64,000 nucleotides of DNA, taken from NCBI RefSeq assembly GCF_017591435.1, contig NC_059299.1, forward strand, positions 5,949,980 to 6,013,979, read 5' to 3'. The stretch is from Portunus trituberculatus (lineage: Eukaryota; Arthropoda; Malacostraca; Decapoda; Portunidae). The notes below the pieces were generated by a model. It saw nothing but the letters and a program-made list of their open reading frames with translations. It was not told where the DNA came from and made no database searches. This document shows positions 40,970 to 55,230 of the stretch, one piece after another (position 1 is the first letter of the stretch; each line of letters begins with the position of its first letter). Made by a program: the position numbers and the translations under genes.

Positions 40970-41833
40970 AATCGTTACTCACCTGTCAATCAAACCGTCT
41001 CCGTTCGTCAGGTATTCATCAGGCAGTATAGGAGACAGATCAAGTCTTTTTGTCTTTCTTCCTATTTTTCACCCGACTCTTACATAACGCCCTCCCGAGG
41101 TTTCCATTTTCTGTTATACAACGTGGCACCCATTTTCTTTATCTTTTGTCTCGCTTTTTTTTTTTTTATATGTTGACACACCACTATATCATTTCATTGT
41201 TTTTTTGTCTCACACTTTCCGTGCCCTAAAGTAGCTTCCCTTCCATTCCTCCATTGTTCTTTGTTACTTTGTTGTTTTTTTTTTTTTTTTCTTCCCAAGT
41301 TCCGTCTCATTCAGTCCCTCAGGAGCCATTTCCACTCTTGTTGTCTCCGGTATTCACTTTACAACCTCGTTTCGCTGTTTTTTTTTTTTTTATTCTATTG
41401 TTCATTCCTTCCTTCATTCGTTTTCCTTCACTCAATACGTTTCTTTTACTTCGCTTTACTCAATTTTCTTTTATTTCTCTTTCGTTTATTTATTTTTTCT
41501 TGATTTTCTCTTAATTTCTCAGTCGTCCCTGTTTCATTCAGTTTCCTTGCTCCACTTTTTTTTTTCCTATTTCTTTTAATTCATTTTTATTTTTATTTAA
41601 TTTCTGTTTATCATTCCTTTCTTCACTGGTCTTTTTGTTTCCTTTGCTTTAATTTCCGTTCTTGAGTTTCCTTGCTTCTCTCTCTTCATTCACTTTCCTT
41701 GCACCAGTCTTTTATTATTTTTCTAACTCCTTTTCTTCCTTCAGTCCTACCTACTAAGTCCCTCGCTTTAATTTATCGTCCGTTCCGTAGCACTATCTTT
41801 CTCCCACAGACTCACTATCCACAACACTCAGTA
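40968..41833. other. T/C-rich unique sequence
   Basis: Pyrimidine-rich with several T-runs. No gene. Confidence 0.5.
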
Positions 41834-41948
41834 GACCCACAAGACACCCACAGCACCACAAGACACCCACAGCACCACAAGACACCCACAGCACCACAAC
41901 ACACCACAGCACCACAACACACCCACAGCACCACAACACATCCACAGC
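41834..41948 (+). repeat. 19-base minisatellite
   Basis: Unit close to AGACACCCACAGCACCACA, about six copies. The last two lose the AG and one loses a base. Confidence 0.9.
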
Positions 41949-42879
41949 TGGTCTCTCTAAGCTCACTTTTTCACTACTTTTGTCACTGTGTTCTTTTAAT
42001 TAAGTAAGTATTCTTGTGTTCTACCTCGTCAAGTCCTTCCTTCAGTCGCTCTCAGATTAACTCCAGCTGTCTGTACCCGAGTCCTTCTCAGAATCTCACT
42101 CTCCCACTTATCTCTCCTGCTTCCATCTCTTCACTGGCTTCAACACTGTCTTTTTAACCAGGTCCAGTCTCTTCCAGTTTCTCGTAAATTTGGTGTCTGT
42201 TTTCACTTCAGTCTCTCTTGCTACGTTTCTATTTTTTTTTTCTAATTGTGTTACGGTTTTTTTTTCATTCCTTTGTGTTGGTTTTCTATTCATCTTTTTT
42301 ATTCAAGTTCTTACGTATCTGAGTCTTATCATGATTCTATTTTTTTCACCAGTTTCAACACCATGTCATTAAAATCTCGCTAGTCTCCCCAGTTCCTTCT
42401 AAATCTCTTTTGTCTATCTACATACTTATATATCTATCTGTCTATCTATCTATCTATTTATCTATATTTTATGTCTATCTATCTGTCTGTCTGTCTTTCT
42501 ACGTATATATCTTTTCCGTCTGTCTTTCCTCCTGTCTGCTTTCCGTTTGTCATTCTCCTTCTCTCTTTACTCCTCTTCTATCTTCCTGTCTTTCCTTCTC
42601 TCTCCTTCCCCTCTGTCTTCCCGCCTCCTCTCCGCTAGTTATCTCTAGGACACACTCGTCTTCGCCGCCTCCTCTCCCCATCAGTCATCACTCTTTAATC
42701 CCCCATCAGAGTTAATCAGTCACTGGACCTGAACTGTTTAATCAAGCACTTGACTAACTCTGGACGCTAATGTTGCCGCTCAGAGGAAATAAATCGTGGA
42801 GAAAGCGAAAGGAAATGTTGGAAATGTTTAAAAATACTGTTCCTTTCCTTTAAGATTTGAGTTTTCTTGGTTTCTCATT
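41949..42879. other. Pyrimidine-rich unique sequence
   Basis: Holds a TATC/TGTC-rich run (42418-42500) and CCTCTCC-type filler. No gene. Confidence 0.5.
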
Positions 42880-43080
42880 TTAATTCCTTCAGCACCATTA
42901 CGCGTTTTCATATTCATTATACTTACGATTTGATGATTTTAAACAGCTTCAGAAAGTATGTGGGGGTTAAAATAGTGAAATCTCTGGCCATAAATCTTCT
43001 GACCTGATAGACCCTTCTTAATGTCAAAAAAATCGTCTAATTATACCCAAAACTCAAGCTAGAAATGCGTTAAGTTGAAG
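42880..43080 (-). mobile_element. MITE copy 8
   Basis: Reverse orientation: TTAATTCCTTCAGCACC, CGCGTTTTCATATTCATT, GGTGATTTT-like segment, CTTCTGACC, GACCCTTCTTAATG, GTCTAATTATACCCAAAACTC, ending GCGTTAAGTTGAAG. The far end is degraded. Confidence 0.8.
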
Positions 43081-43464
43081 AAATAGTGAAGGTAATATGT
43101 GTGTAGTTTTTCTTTGATGTCTCTTTCTTTTTTTTTTTGTCGTTTTTTCTCTATTTTCTCTTCTTTCATGTCTCCCTCCCTCCATTTTTCTTCTTGGCTC
43201 CCTCCGTCTCTCTCTCTCTCTCTCCATATTCCTTCAGTGTTCCTCTCTCCTCTCCTTTCTCTTCCTTACTTTTTTTCCTTTCTCTCTCTCCTCCATTCTT
43301 GTCTTCCTTCCTCCTTGTGTCTTCCATTCGTTCTCAGTAACCCTTCCTCTTCTTATTCCTCCCCTCTTCTCTTCCTTCCTCACTTTCCGTTCCCTTCTCT
43401 CCTCTTCTGTTCTTTCCTCCCATTGTCTTTCTCATATTGTCCTTTTTTTCACTCCCATTATATC

Positions 43465-43513
43465 CTCCTCCTCCTCCTCCTCCTCCTCCTCCTCCTCCTC
43501 CTCCTCCTCCTCC
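43465..43513 (+). repeat. (CCT)16 microsatellite
   Basis: Uninterrupted CCT/CTC array in a pyrimidine-rich domain (43080-44400). It is followed by CTCAG and GT, an acceptor-like word with no supported exon. Confidence 0.9.
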
Positions 43514-43977
43514 CTCAGGTTATTGTCGTTCGATACCTTTATTGTGGTGTCAGGTAAGTCTTTATTACCTGCCAGGTGTGGTTCATCTTGCTCGCCTCTC
43601 CTTCGTCTTCTTCCTTCTCCTTCTTTCATCTCCTCCATTTTTCTTTCCGTCGCTCACTTCGTAAACTTTAATGCTATTCTTTTTTCGTTTTTATTACTGC
43701 ATCTTATATTATTCTTCCTTTCGCTATTTTTTTTTTCTTTTTGTATATTTTTTAGCATTTTTTTGTGTTTTTTTGATATTTTTTTGGTGAATCTTCCTTT
43801 TCTTTTAGTTTATTTTATATTCTCTTCAAGATTTTATGTATCTATCATCTTTTTCATTGAGTTTTCATCTTTTTATCTTCATTTTTTTATATTTTCTCAA
43901 GCATTGTCCATCTCTTCCTTTCTTTATCACATTCTTTTATATTCCTTTTATATATTCTTCTATCTATCTTTTATATA

Positions 43978-44240
43978 CCAATCGCATTTTCCTTCTTCAT
44001 ATTCTCATCTTTACATTTTCTCCATTCTTTTTAATAATGCGGTTTATTTCTTTTTCTCTTTCTCCTCTCTTCGTGTTCAAGTCTCCTTCCTTAACGTTTC
44101 CTTATCTCCACCAATCGCATTTCCATTCTTCATATTCTCATCTTTACATTTTCTTCATCTTTTTTTTATAATCCTGTCTCTTTCTTTTCCTTTTTACTTT
44201 CTCCTCTCTTCGTGTTCAAGTCTCCTTCCTTACATTTCTT
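43978..44240 (+). repeat. Tandem duplication, about 133-base unit
   Basis: CCAATCGCATTT starts at 43978 and 44111. Both are followed by TTCATATTCTCATCTTTACA, TCTTTT, and CTCTCTTCGTGTTCAAGTCT then CCTTCCTTA. Confidence 0.85.
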
Positions 44241-44405
44241 TTCCTCTCTTTTCTCCTTCTCCCTTCAGGTACTTCTCCAGTATTTCCTCCTCTTTGTTAC
44301 ATTTTTATCTCCCCCAAAACAGGCCATTTCTTCCATCCCTTCGATTAAAGTTTCCTCCTTCCCTGTTATCTTTACGTCTTTCTCCCTCACTTCTTCACTT
44401 GCCGC

Positions 44406-44407
<2 letters not shown>

Positions 44408-44504
<97 letters not shown>

Positions 44505-44581
44505 ATGAAGAGGGAAGAAAGGAAAGGAAAAAATGTAGGTAATGATAGCAAGAAAAGCAATGAACAAAAATGAAAGAGTGC

Positions 44582-44657
<76 letters not shown>

Positions 44658-44754
44658 AGAATGTGAGGCTCTAAGTTACAATGGCAAGTGCAGAACGCGG
44701 CAGGATAGATCGCCCAGCTCTCTCATCCGTTGTTATGGGCCTTTAGCGGCGCTG

Positions 44755-44803
<49 letters not shown>
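44408..44803 (+). repeat. Three (GA)n arrays with unique spacers
   Basis: GA at 44408-44501, 44585-44654 and 44757-44803. The spacer 44657-44756 is GC-rich, unlike the arrays. Confidence 0.95.
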
Positions 44804-44811
<8 letters not shown>

Positions 44812-44887
44812 ATTGGCTGTCCATCTATTTCTTGTTTTTGTTTCTCTCTTTTCAGGGATTTACGTTTACAGAGATGTTGGTAAAGTG

Positions 44888-45077
<190 letters not shown>

Positions 45078-45161
45078 TCTCTCTCTCCTCTCTATCTTTC
45101 TTTCTTAATATTCTCCCTGTCTCACTTTCCTTCCTACATTCTTTCTCTCTTCCTACTTCTC

Positions 45162-45234
45162 CTCCTCCTCCTCCTCCTCCTCCTCCTCCTCCTCCTCCTC
45201 CTCCTCCTCCTCCTCCTCCTCCTCCTCCTCCTCC
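45162..45234 (+). repeat. (CCT)24 microsatellite
   Basis: Uninterrupted CCT array. Confidence 0.95.
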
Positions 45235-46264
45235 TTTCCTTCATTTCTCCTTTCCTCTCCATATACTTCTGCTAAGCTTCCATCCTGAATTTTCTTCCTA
45301 CCTTCCTTCCTGTCTTCTTTTACCTACTTCTCTCCATGCCTCATTTCTTCTCTCCTATCTCCTCTTTTCATTCTTTTAATTTTTCACTTTTTTTACTTTT
45401 TTCCCTTAGTTTTTTTCTTTCCTTTGCATTTTTCTTGAGTACTTTATTTTTATTTCCTCTTGTGTCTTCCTTCATCTCGGTTTTCTTCGTTATGTTTCCT
45501 CCGTTTTATCCTTCCTTCTCTCCTTTTGTCTTTTCATCAATTCTCTCATCTCTTCCTTCCTCTCATCTTCCCTCTCTTCCTTGCTAATCCCACATCTTCC
45601 TTCCGTCCTTCCTTCCATCCTTCCTTCCTTCCTTCCTTCCTTCCTCCTTTCATCCCTCTTTCAGTTTTCCTCTTATCTCTTCTCTCTCCTCTTCATCTTT
45701 GTTCTCTCTCTACTTTTTTCTCATATCTTTCCCCTCTCCATCTTTAGTTTATTTACTTCTTTCCTTCCTTCCTTCTTTCCTCCCTTCCTTTCTCAAGTTC
45801 TTGGTTGTTCTTTCTTCTTCCCATTCTTCTCTCTCCTTTAGTCTCCCTTCCTTCATATTATTCCCTCCGCTTTGATCCCTTCTCTTACCTTTCTCCGCTC
45901 CTCTCTTTCGTCTTCTCATCTCTTCTTCCTTACCCTTTCATCCACCCTTTCCTTCGCTCTTCCTTTCATTTGCTTTGCCTTCACCAACTAATTTTTTATC
46001 CTTTCCTTCCTTTTGCTCGTCGTTTTTTGCTTGTCTTTGAAATTCTCCTATTCTTGTGTATTCGCGTCTTTCAATTCTCTTCTCCTCATCTCTCCTCTTA
46101 TTCATTCTTTTATTTGCCTTCGATTATCTGTTTTTCATCACATTTTTCCTTTCCAACATCCCTTCCTGCTTTTCTTTATCTCCTTACCTTCGCTTCTTAT
46201 CCTCTTATTTGTTCATCCTATAATTTCCCTAGTCTATTTTTCTTATAGCCTTCGTTCCTTCCAT
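45235..46264. other. Pyrimidine-rich domain, no gene
   Basis: About 1 kb of T/C-rich DNA with a CCTT run at 45600-45645. Ser/Phe/Leu frames reflect composition. Confidence 0.6.
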
Positions 46265-46330
46265 CCCAAATCGCCAACGGCAACAAAAGATTAAAAAAGG
46301 CCCACTTGAAATGCCAGTTCCCTTAAAGAT
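46265..46330 (-). repeat. Partial minus-strand copy of the 2860-3415 repeat family
   Basis: The complement reads AAGGGAACTGGCATTTCAAG then TGGGCCTTTTTTAATC, matching the CTGGCAACTAAGTGGGCC core. Confidence 0.55.
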
Positions 46331-46584
46331 TGATACAGAATTAGGTAAAAGTCAAGAACAAATGTCTCGTCGATCTGCATTCACCTCTTATCCTCCTGTG
46401 TTCGCTCCTGTCTTTCCTGTCTTACGCTCTCATCTGCTCTGTCCCGCTGCTCTCCGCTCTCTTTGCCCATCAGTCACGAAAGTTGAGTCGCCTTCAGAAT
46501 CACACGGGTGCCCTCTCGTGTCCCTCAGTGGCTCTCCGCTTGTAATTGTGTTAGGGAGTTGCTCTTGGTCCTAGGAAGAGTGAG

Positions 46585-47501
46585 AGAGACACTGTGTGTG
46601 TTCATCTCCTGGACGTGAGGCACCGCGGCCGTGAACAAGAGAGACGCGTCCTGGAAGTTTGATTGGGTTAGAAAGAGAATGTTCCAGTGAATCTCTCTGA
46701 GGTGGTAGTGCAGCATCTAGTCTCCTTCTGTGTGTGGCGGCACAGGACATCCAGAGAGAGCTGCGTATTCAAGGTGGGGCCGCACCTGTGCCTTGTACAG
46801 CAGCAGTCTCCCCTTCCTGTCGAGGAAACTGGCGATCCTTCTGAGAGCGGAGATCCTGTGAGAGGCTTTCTTGGCAATGGTTTTGACATGCCTGTCAAAC
46901 CTCAGCCCTCGATCCACCTCCACTCCAAGTATCTTGACGTCATCTTGGAGTGGGAGAGCAGCAGCGCCAAAGACAACTTTCCTGCCATTGCTGCCGTGGC
47001 GGCTGGGGACCGAGAGACAACCATTGCTTGTGTCTTCTCCGGCGCGAATGTCACTTGCCAGCGAGCACCCCACTCCTTTATCACTCGTAGCTGCTGATTG
47101 ATGGCCTCAGCAGCCCGCCCACTGTCCTGGCGTGGATAGGTATAGGAGAGGGTGCAGTCATCAGCATAGGCCATGACTCCTGGCAGTAGCTGGAGAAGAT
47201 CATCCACGTAGATATTCCACAGGAGTGGGCCAAGAATTGAACCCTGTGGCACTGATGCCTCCACAGGCAGGGACTCAGATGTTTGCCCGTTGACAACCAC
47301 CTTGAGGCTTCTGTCCTGCAGGTAATTTCCCAAGAGTCGTAGCAAGCCACCCTGGATGCCTTTCACTGACAACAGGGATATGGGTCTGTAGTTTTTGGGT
47401 CCGTCCTGGAGCTTTTTGTGTGCAGGAACTACTCGAGCCTCCTTCCACAACGTTTTCCCGTACACAAGGTGATTTTGGGTAGTTCGTTGATGTTGGTCTT
47501 T

Positions 47502-47506
<5 letters not shown>
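46585..47506 (-). mobile_element. Jockey-like LINE remnant: internally deleted reverse transcriptase
   Basis: Minus-strand frames encode NYRPISLLSV, then KGIQGGLLRLLGNYLQDRSL, SVPQGSILGPLLWNIYVDDL, MAYADDCTLSY (YADD catalytic motif, about 47157-47168), then after a frameshift at about 46985 ILGVEVDRGLRFDRHVKTI and LYKAQVRPHLEYAALS. A second frameshift lies at about 46735. A short stretch FTAAVPHVQEMNTHSV near 46600 matches the tail of the fragment at 28504 (FTATVPSVREMSTQRM). Family knowledge predicts about 80 residues, including motif A with its catalytic Asp, between PISLLSV and KGIQGG; they are missing in frame. The element cannot be active. Its 5' end (47506) abuts a GA array on the sense strand. 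Confidence 0.85.

Positions 47507-47583
<77 letters not shown>
47507..47583 (+). repeat. (CT)38 microsatellite, 5' boundary of the minus-strand LINE
   Basis: Uninterrupted CT array (GA on the LINE sense strand). Confidence 0.95.
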
Positions 47584-47588
<5 letters not shown>

Positions 47589-47933
47589 CTATTCTTTTTC
47601 TCACTTTTTCAAACTGTTTTCACGATCTCTGGTTCTATTTTAGTTTATTCCCATTGCTTTCATCCTCTCACTCTTCCCTCGCTTTTTACTCTTCTTTTTT
47701 CCTTCTCTTCTATTTCTGTTCTCGTTTTTATTGCGTCTTTTTTACTTTTCCTCTGAGTTTTCTTATCATATCTTTTCTTGGTATATTTTCCGCTTTATTT
47801 TTCTTGTTCTTTCTTCATTTTTCTTTTTATTTCTTTCATTTCTATTCTAGTTTGTGTATTCGTGCCTTTCCTTCTCTCACAATTTTCTCTTCATCATCTC
47901 CCTTTTAAGTTTTCCTTCTCTCCCGTCACTTCA

Positions 47934-47982
<49 letters not shown>

Positions 47983-48430
47983 CTCCTTTGCCTACACATC
48001 TATCCATCCCATCCTCTCACTTTCCTCATCTCCGCTCCTCTTCATTTCCTCTCTCCTTAACTTTCCTTCCTGTTTTCCTCACGTCCTCCCTTATTCCCTC
48101 CCTCACATACCCCTCGTCTTTGTTCCTCATCTCCGCGTAACTCCATTTTCCTCTCCATTTAATCCCTGTCACTTGCCTGTATCTTGAAACTGTGAGTGGG
48201 AGAGCAACGTAGGAGCGGAGGGAGCAGCGGAGGTGACTCAAGTTAGAACAAATAATGCACGCGTAGAACAGACTGCGGGAGTAAACAATACCAGGCTGGC
48301 AAGTGTTCTGGGAGTGAGTGTCGCCCGGATGGGTATGGATGGCTGCTGGAGGTGAATGGCGCGCGTGGGTGGGGTGGGAAGGGAGATGGATAAGTCAGGA
48401 TAAGTGGAGATTTGGGAATTGCTCGCGGGA
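47584..48430. other. Pyrimidine-rich then unique sequence
   Basis: A (CT)n array lies at 47936-47978. 48180-48430 is mixed and moderately GC-rich with no supported gene. Confidence 0.5.
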
Positions 48431-48433
48431 TGG

Positions 48434-48810
48434 ACTATAAATATTCTCATTCCAGAAGTTCCTGAATGGTTTAAGTAAGGCTTTTTTTCTTCTTGATAGG
48501 GAACAAGTGTGTTTTAAGTTCGCTTGTAAGTTTGAAATACTTGATGAGAGACCGGGTAATTAAGAGCGTCAGATGTACTATGAATATTCACAATCCGGAA
48601 ACTCTTGAGTGTCTTTTTCTTATAGGTACAAATCATTGCACCTGAAAGTTCGAGATTCCTGGTTAGAAAGAGTGCTTAATAAAGAATGGATAAACTGTAA
48701 GTGTACCCATTCCAGGACTGCATGAATGATTTAAATTGCCCTTTTTTAATATTGAAGAAACATTTAACCAGTGCTCCCAGAAATTTGAAACAGGTGAGAG
48801 GGAGACAGAT
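48434..48810 (+). repeat. Old tandem repeat, about 117-143 base period
   Basis: ACTATAAATATTCTCATTCC at 48434, ACTATGAATATTCACAATCC at 48577 and ACTGTAAGTGTACCCATTCC at 48694 start three diverged copies, each followed by CCTGAATG-like and GTTTTAAGTT-like words. Confidence 0.6.
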
Positions 48811-49644
48811 TGATTAAGACTGACAGGTGTGAGTGCGTGATCTGTCAGTTCTCTTACCTCAGATGGACCGAAACGTGAAGGACAATGGATATAAAATAAA
48901 ATACCATGATTTTTTAATTGTTTTTAAGGTTAACGTCGCCTGGCTGGGTGAGTGGCAGGTTATAGCGTTAGGGGGAGAGTTCAGTTACGTTTTGACAGGT
49001 GTATCAGCAAAGAGGGAAAGATTATACGAGTGTGACGCAGAAATACACGGCGGAGGAATGACGGGAGAAGTGGCGAGAGTATGGAAGTGACAGAAAGGGA
49101 AAGTGGTTGGTTGGGATGTGAGTTATTCTTGGTAGGAATATAAGGTGACCTATATATGTATGTGTGCTTTTGTAGTAGTAGTAGTAGTAGTAATAATAGT
49201 AGTAGTAGTAGCAGTAGCAGTAGTAGGTCTTGTTTCAGCCTTCATAGTTAATTTAATAAGGCTTGATACTTTAATGTTTCAAATTATTTTAGAAGTTGGT
49301 TAATAAATACCTTCCTGATAACATTAAGAACGGTTTAGAGATACTGTACTCTCAATATGGCAACGAGGAAGTAGAGTAGTAGAAAAACCACGACTACCAC
49401 CATTAACCCCACTACCACCACCACCACCACATCCTGATTCCCCCTTGACGCACACTAATAAAACAACTGCAGAAAAAATGACTAAGGTACCTCGCTACTA
49501 AAAGACCGCCTAGCCTCTCTTCGCATCCCGCACCACCACCAATAGTATAATTTCCCTTGGAGGTGCAGTGAGGCTGACGTATATTTCCTGGGCCTACAAT
49601 TTTCCTGACGGGACAATTTTCTTCAGGTACATATTTCCCGAGAA
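48811..49644. other. Unique sequence with short GTA run
   Basis: Imperfect GTA repeats at 49172-49224 and CCA at 49400-49432. The frame 48833-49090 is unrecognised. Confidence 0.5.
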
Positions 49645-49672
49645 GGAGGAGGAGGAGGAGGAGGAGGAGGTC
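49645..49672 (+). repeat. (GGA)9
   Basis: Short GGA array directly after TTCCCGAGAA. Confidence 0.85.
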
Positions 49673-49965
49673 AGAGAAAGGGTAGAAGATCAAGGTTCCA
49701 AGCGCCTAAATTTTGATAGTAAGTCGATAGGAACATTATTTAATTTGACCATCACAGTGTATCTTCCCTGTCCATCCCTGCCCATCCCCTTGCCCTCCCC
49801 CCAACGGCCACTCTTCTCCCTACTATCCTTCCCCTTCCCTCCCCCCTCCGGCGCTGCTAATGACAAGGCAGGAGTGGTGCATAATGAAGGGACATTGATA
49901 ACGGGTCGGGGGAGAAGGGAGGGCGCTGTGGCAGTAATTTTGCACCATTTCCATCTGAGCTTGGG

Positions 49966-49974
49966 TATAAAAAG
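49966..49974 (+). promoter_or_regulatory. TATA-box-like TATAAAAAG
   Basis: A TATAAAAAG word in GC-mixed sequence (upstream GGGTCGGGGGAGAAGG). No initiator or downstream coding exon was identified, and the next 50 bases are a GT array, so a real promoter is doubtful. Confidence 0.15.
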
Positions 49975-49981
49975 GTGTCCT

Positions 49982-49983
<2 letters not shown>

Positions 49984-50032
<49 letters not shown>
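49984..50032 (+). repeat. (GT)24 microsatellite
   Basis: Uninterrupted GT array. Confidence 0.95.
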
Positions 50033-50033
<1 letters not shown>

Positions 50034-50129
50034 ACTACGTCTCCCTCCCTCGTCTTCACTACAGTCGTCTCATCATCCATTTTCTTTTTCTTTTTTTATT
50101 AAGGAAGTGTCTGTTTTAATGGCAAAAGC

Positions 50130-50463
50130 TAGTTGATGGGAAAAGAAAAAGAAGGAGCATCAAGATCAGGGAGAGAAGAAAGGAAGATGGGAGAGGAGAG
50201 GAATGGAAATGAGAGGGAGAGAGAAGCTGAATAGTGGTGGGAGAAAAGAAGGAGGAGGAGGAGGAGGAGGAAGAGGAGAAAGAGCAAGTAGAAAAGAATC
50301 CAGAACGACGGGAAAGAAATTGAACGAATGAGACAAGGTTGCGGGAGAGAAATAGACATTGGGAGAGAAGGAAGAGAAAGAGATGTCTTGTGAGAGGAAA
50401 GGTAGAGGGAGTGAGAGGAGGAACTGAAGGTCAATATTTACACCAGGAGCCCTCGAGTCTTAG

Positions 50464-50521
<58 letters not shown>
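50130..50521 (+). repeat. Purine-rich domain ending in (GA)28
   Basis: A/G-rich stretch with a GGA run (50250-50280) and GA array at 50466-50521. Frames are compositional. Confidence 0.8.
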
Positions 50522-50523
<2 letters not shown>

Positions 50524-51118
50524 GTCACGAGGCGAGAAAACATTAAAGGTAAAAGTCAAACCGTGAATTAAATAAGATGCAAAAATAATCACCAAATTCA
50601 CTCCTTTATTTTCTGTTGTTCTTCTTAATTTTTCCTTTATACCTCTTTTCTTCCTTTTCTTCCATCTTCGTCTCCTCTTTCCACACCCTACTTTCTTTAA
50701 TTTCTCTTTATGCTTATTCAACTTCTACATAACCTTACATATTCACTTCACTCCTCAGTATCTCTTCTTCCTCTTCCTCCTTCACCACTTCCTGTTCTCT
50801 ATTTCCCGGCCATCACCAGCCAGCCGAGTCTTGAATCCTGACTTGCCTGTCCTTCGCCCTTACCTGTTTGTTTACCTGTGCTCAGCCTGTGTGTTGGCTC
50901 GGGCGCAGGATGCATTTGATAGAGCATAGTTTGTGACGTGTTGTTTCCCGTCACGTAATTCTTGTAGTCTTGACCAACGCTTGTCTTGCCTCGTTGCTCG
51001 GGTTGATGATCTTTGCGCTTTCTTTGTTTTTTTTTTTTTTCTCTTGTTTATTGTTTTTCCTTTTGGGTTTGTGTGTATTTTTCTTCTTTTTTTATTTTCT
51101 ATTTTTTGTTTATTTTTG

Positions 51119-51119
<1 letters not shown>
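50522..51119. other. Unique sequence, no gene recognised
   Basis: T-rich from 51020. Several CCTGT words around 50850-50890 but no supportable exon. Confidence 0.5.
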
Positions 51120-51185
<66 letters not shown>

Positions 51186-51269
51186 TTTTTGTTTCTTTCT
51201 TTTCCTTGCTCTAAATGTTTCTCGTGTTTTTCTTTTTTTTCTCTTTTTTGTTTTGTTTTTGAGGTTTTT

Positions 51270-51328
<59 letters not shown>
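51120..51328 (+). repeat. Two (GT)n arrays
   Basis: GT at 51120-51179 and 51272-51328 separated by T-rich spacer. Confidence 0.95.
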
Positions 51329-52352
<1,024 letters not shown>

Positions 52353-52477
52353 TAGGTAGGTATGTAGTGTCGTGAAAGGGTGTTTTGTGTGTGTGTTGTT
52401 GTGTTTTGGTGTGTATAGTGTTGTGTTACTGTTAGTCTTTGTGTGGATAATGTATGATGACGTAACGCGGAGAATCT

Positions 52478-53940
<1,463 letters not shown>

Positions 53941-54042
53941 TCCTCCTCCTCCTTCTTATCTTGCTTGTTAAAGGGGAAAATATAAGCCGGGAAAATACTT
54001 TAAATAATCTAACATGTATGCTCTGCGCTATGGGTATGTTGG

Positions 54043-54214
<172 letters not shown>

Positions 54215-54245
54215 AAGAAAAAATAAAAGATCATATTTCACATTT

Positions 54246-54250
<5 letters not shown>

Positions 54251-54290
<40 letters not shown>
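54251..54290 (+). repeat. (CT)19 microsatellite
   Basis: Short CT array. Confidence 0.95.
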
Positions 54291-54294
<4 letters not shown>

Positions 54295-54359
54295 GGTATT
54301 CACGTTTTTGGAAAAGGAATTTCACGCGTCTGGAGTCACATTTAATCCTGGAGACTAAT

Positions 54360-54432
54360 GGCAGGGCGGGGCGGGGCGGGACGAGGCGGGTTTGAGGAAG
54401 GGCGGGGCGGGGACAGGGCAGGACGGGTGGAG
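54360..54432 (+). promoter_or_regulatory. Tandem GC boxes / G-quadruplex-prone tract
   Basis: Repeated GGGGCGGG words in two blocks separated by GTTTGAGGAA. The runs of three or four G at short spacing fit a G-quadruplex motif, and GGGGCGGGG is the GC box bound by Sp-type factors. No downstream exon is seen, so promoter activity is inference. A (CT)n array follows at 54536-54588. Confidence 0.4.
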
Positions 54433-54531
54433 CAGGTTGTCTGGGCGAAGTGAAATAAGTCTAATGATGCATCGGAAGTGAAAGCACCGGCCACGCGTCC
54501 TTGTGATCAGCGCCCTCGTCTGCCTCCCTAG

Positions 54532-54598
<67 letters not shown>

Positions 54599-54654
54599 TT
54601 TTTTGCTTTCATGTCTTCAGCAAATATAAAGGTTGAATAATCAGTAATGTTATC

Positions 54655-54757
54655 AGTAGTAGTAGTAGTAGTAGTAGTGGTAATAATAGTAGTAGTGGTG
54701 GTAATAGTAGTAGTAGTAATAGTTGTGGTAGTGGTAGTAGTAGCAGTAGTAGTTGTA
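54655..54757 (+). repeat. Degenerate (GTA)n, 5' boundary of a LINE remnant
   Basis: GTA repeats with GTG, AAT and TTG interruptions ending where LINE sequence begins. Confidence 0.9.
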
Positions 54758-54758
54758 G

Positions 54759-55121
54759 CCCGAGTTGAAACAGGGAGATGGAATAGGATACCACCTGACA
54801 TGAGGTTCTGCATGTGTGATCCAGTTGCTGTTCAAACGGAAGAACATGTCTTGTTGGCATGTCCTTTGTTACATGATAGAACAAACTTATGACAGCCTTG
54901 ACTTTACAAATGTGAAAACTTTGGTGGAGAACAACGCTAATGAAAAAGGGTTGTGTAATTTGATTTATGATGTTTTGAATTTGTATGCTTAACATGAGCT
55001 CCAAAGTTTTGTAGAAGGTGTCGTAAGCTTTAGATGATCAATTGGAGAAAAAAAATAATAATGATGTTTGTTAGGATTGTTACTGTAAACCATTTTTTTT
55101 ACCAATAAACTAATTAACTAA
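54759..55121 (+). mobile_element. LINE remnant: C-terminal zinc-knuckle-like end and 3' UTR
   Basis: The frame encodes RWNRIPPDMRFCMCDPVAVQ followed by TEEHVLLACPLL, with the Cys-x-Cys ... His-x4-Cys pattern found near the C terminus of several non-LTR polymerases. It ends at TGA 54890-54892. The AT-rich 3' UTR has AATAAA at 55104 and finishes TAATTAACTAAC, immediately followed by a GTA array. It is a different family from the other four remnants. Confidence 0.75.
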
Positions 55122-55180
55122 CTAGTAGTAGTAGGAAAAGTAATAGTAGTAGTAATAGTAGTAGTAGTAGTAGTAGTAAT
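55122..55180 (+). repeat. (TAG)n, 3' boundary of the LINE remnant
   Basis: Imperfect TAG/GTA repeats resuming the array interrupted at 54757. TAA-rich decay follows to about 55230. Confidence 0.9.
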
Positions 55181-55230
55181 GATAATATAATAATGGTCAT
55201 AATTCTAACAGTAATAATAATAATAATTGT

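Noticed and set aside
44255..44275. Acceptor-donor word TTCAGGTAC in pyrimidine-rich DNA
   Set aside because: Such words are expected by chance in long C/T tracts and the donor half is poor.
49960..49980. Promoter with TATA box
   Set aside because: Single word match with no initiator or coding exon nearby. Listed at very low confidence only.
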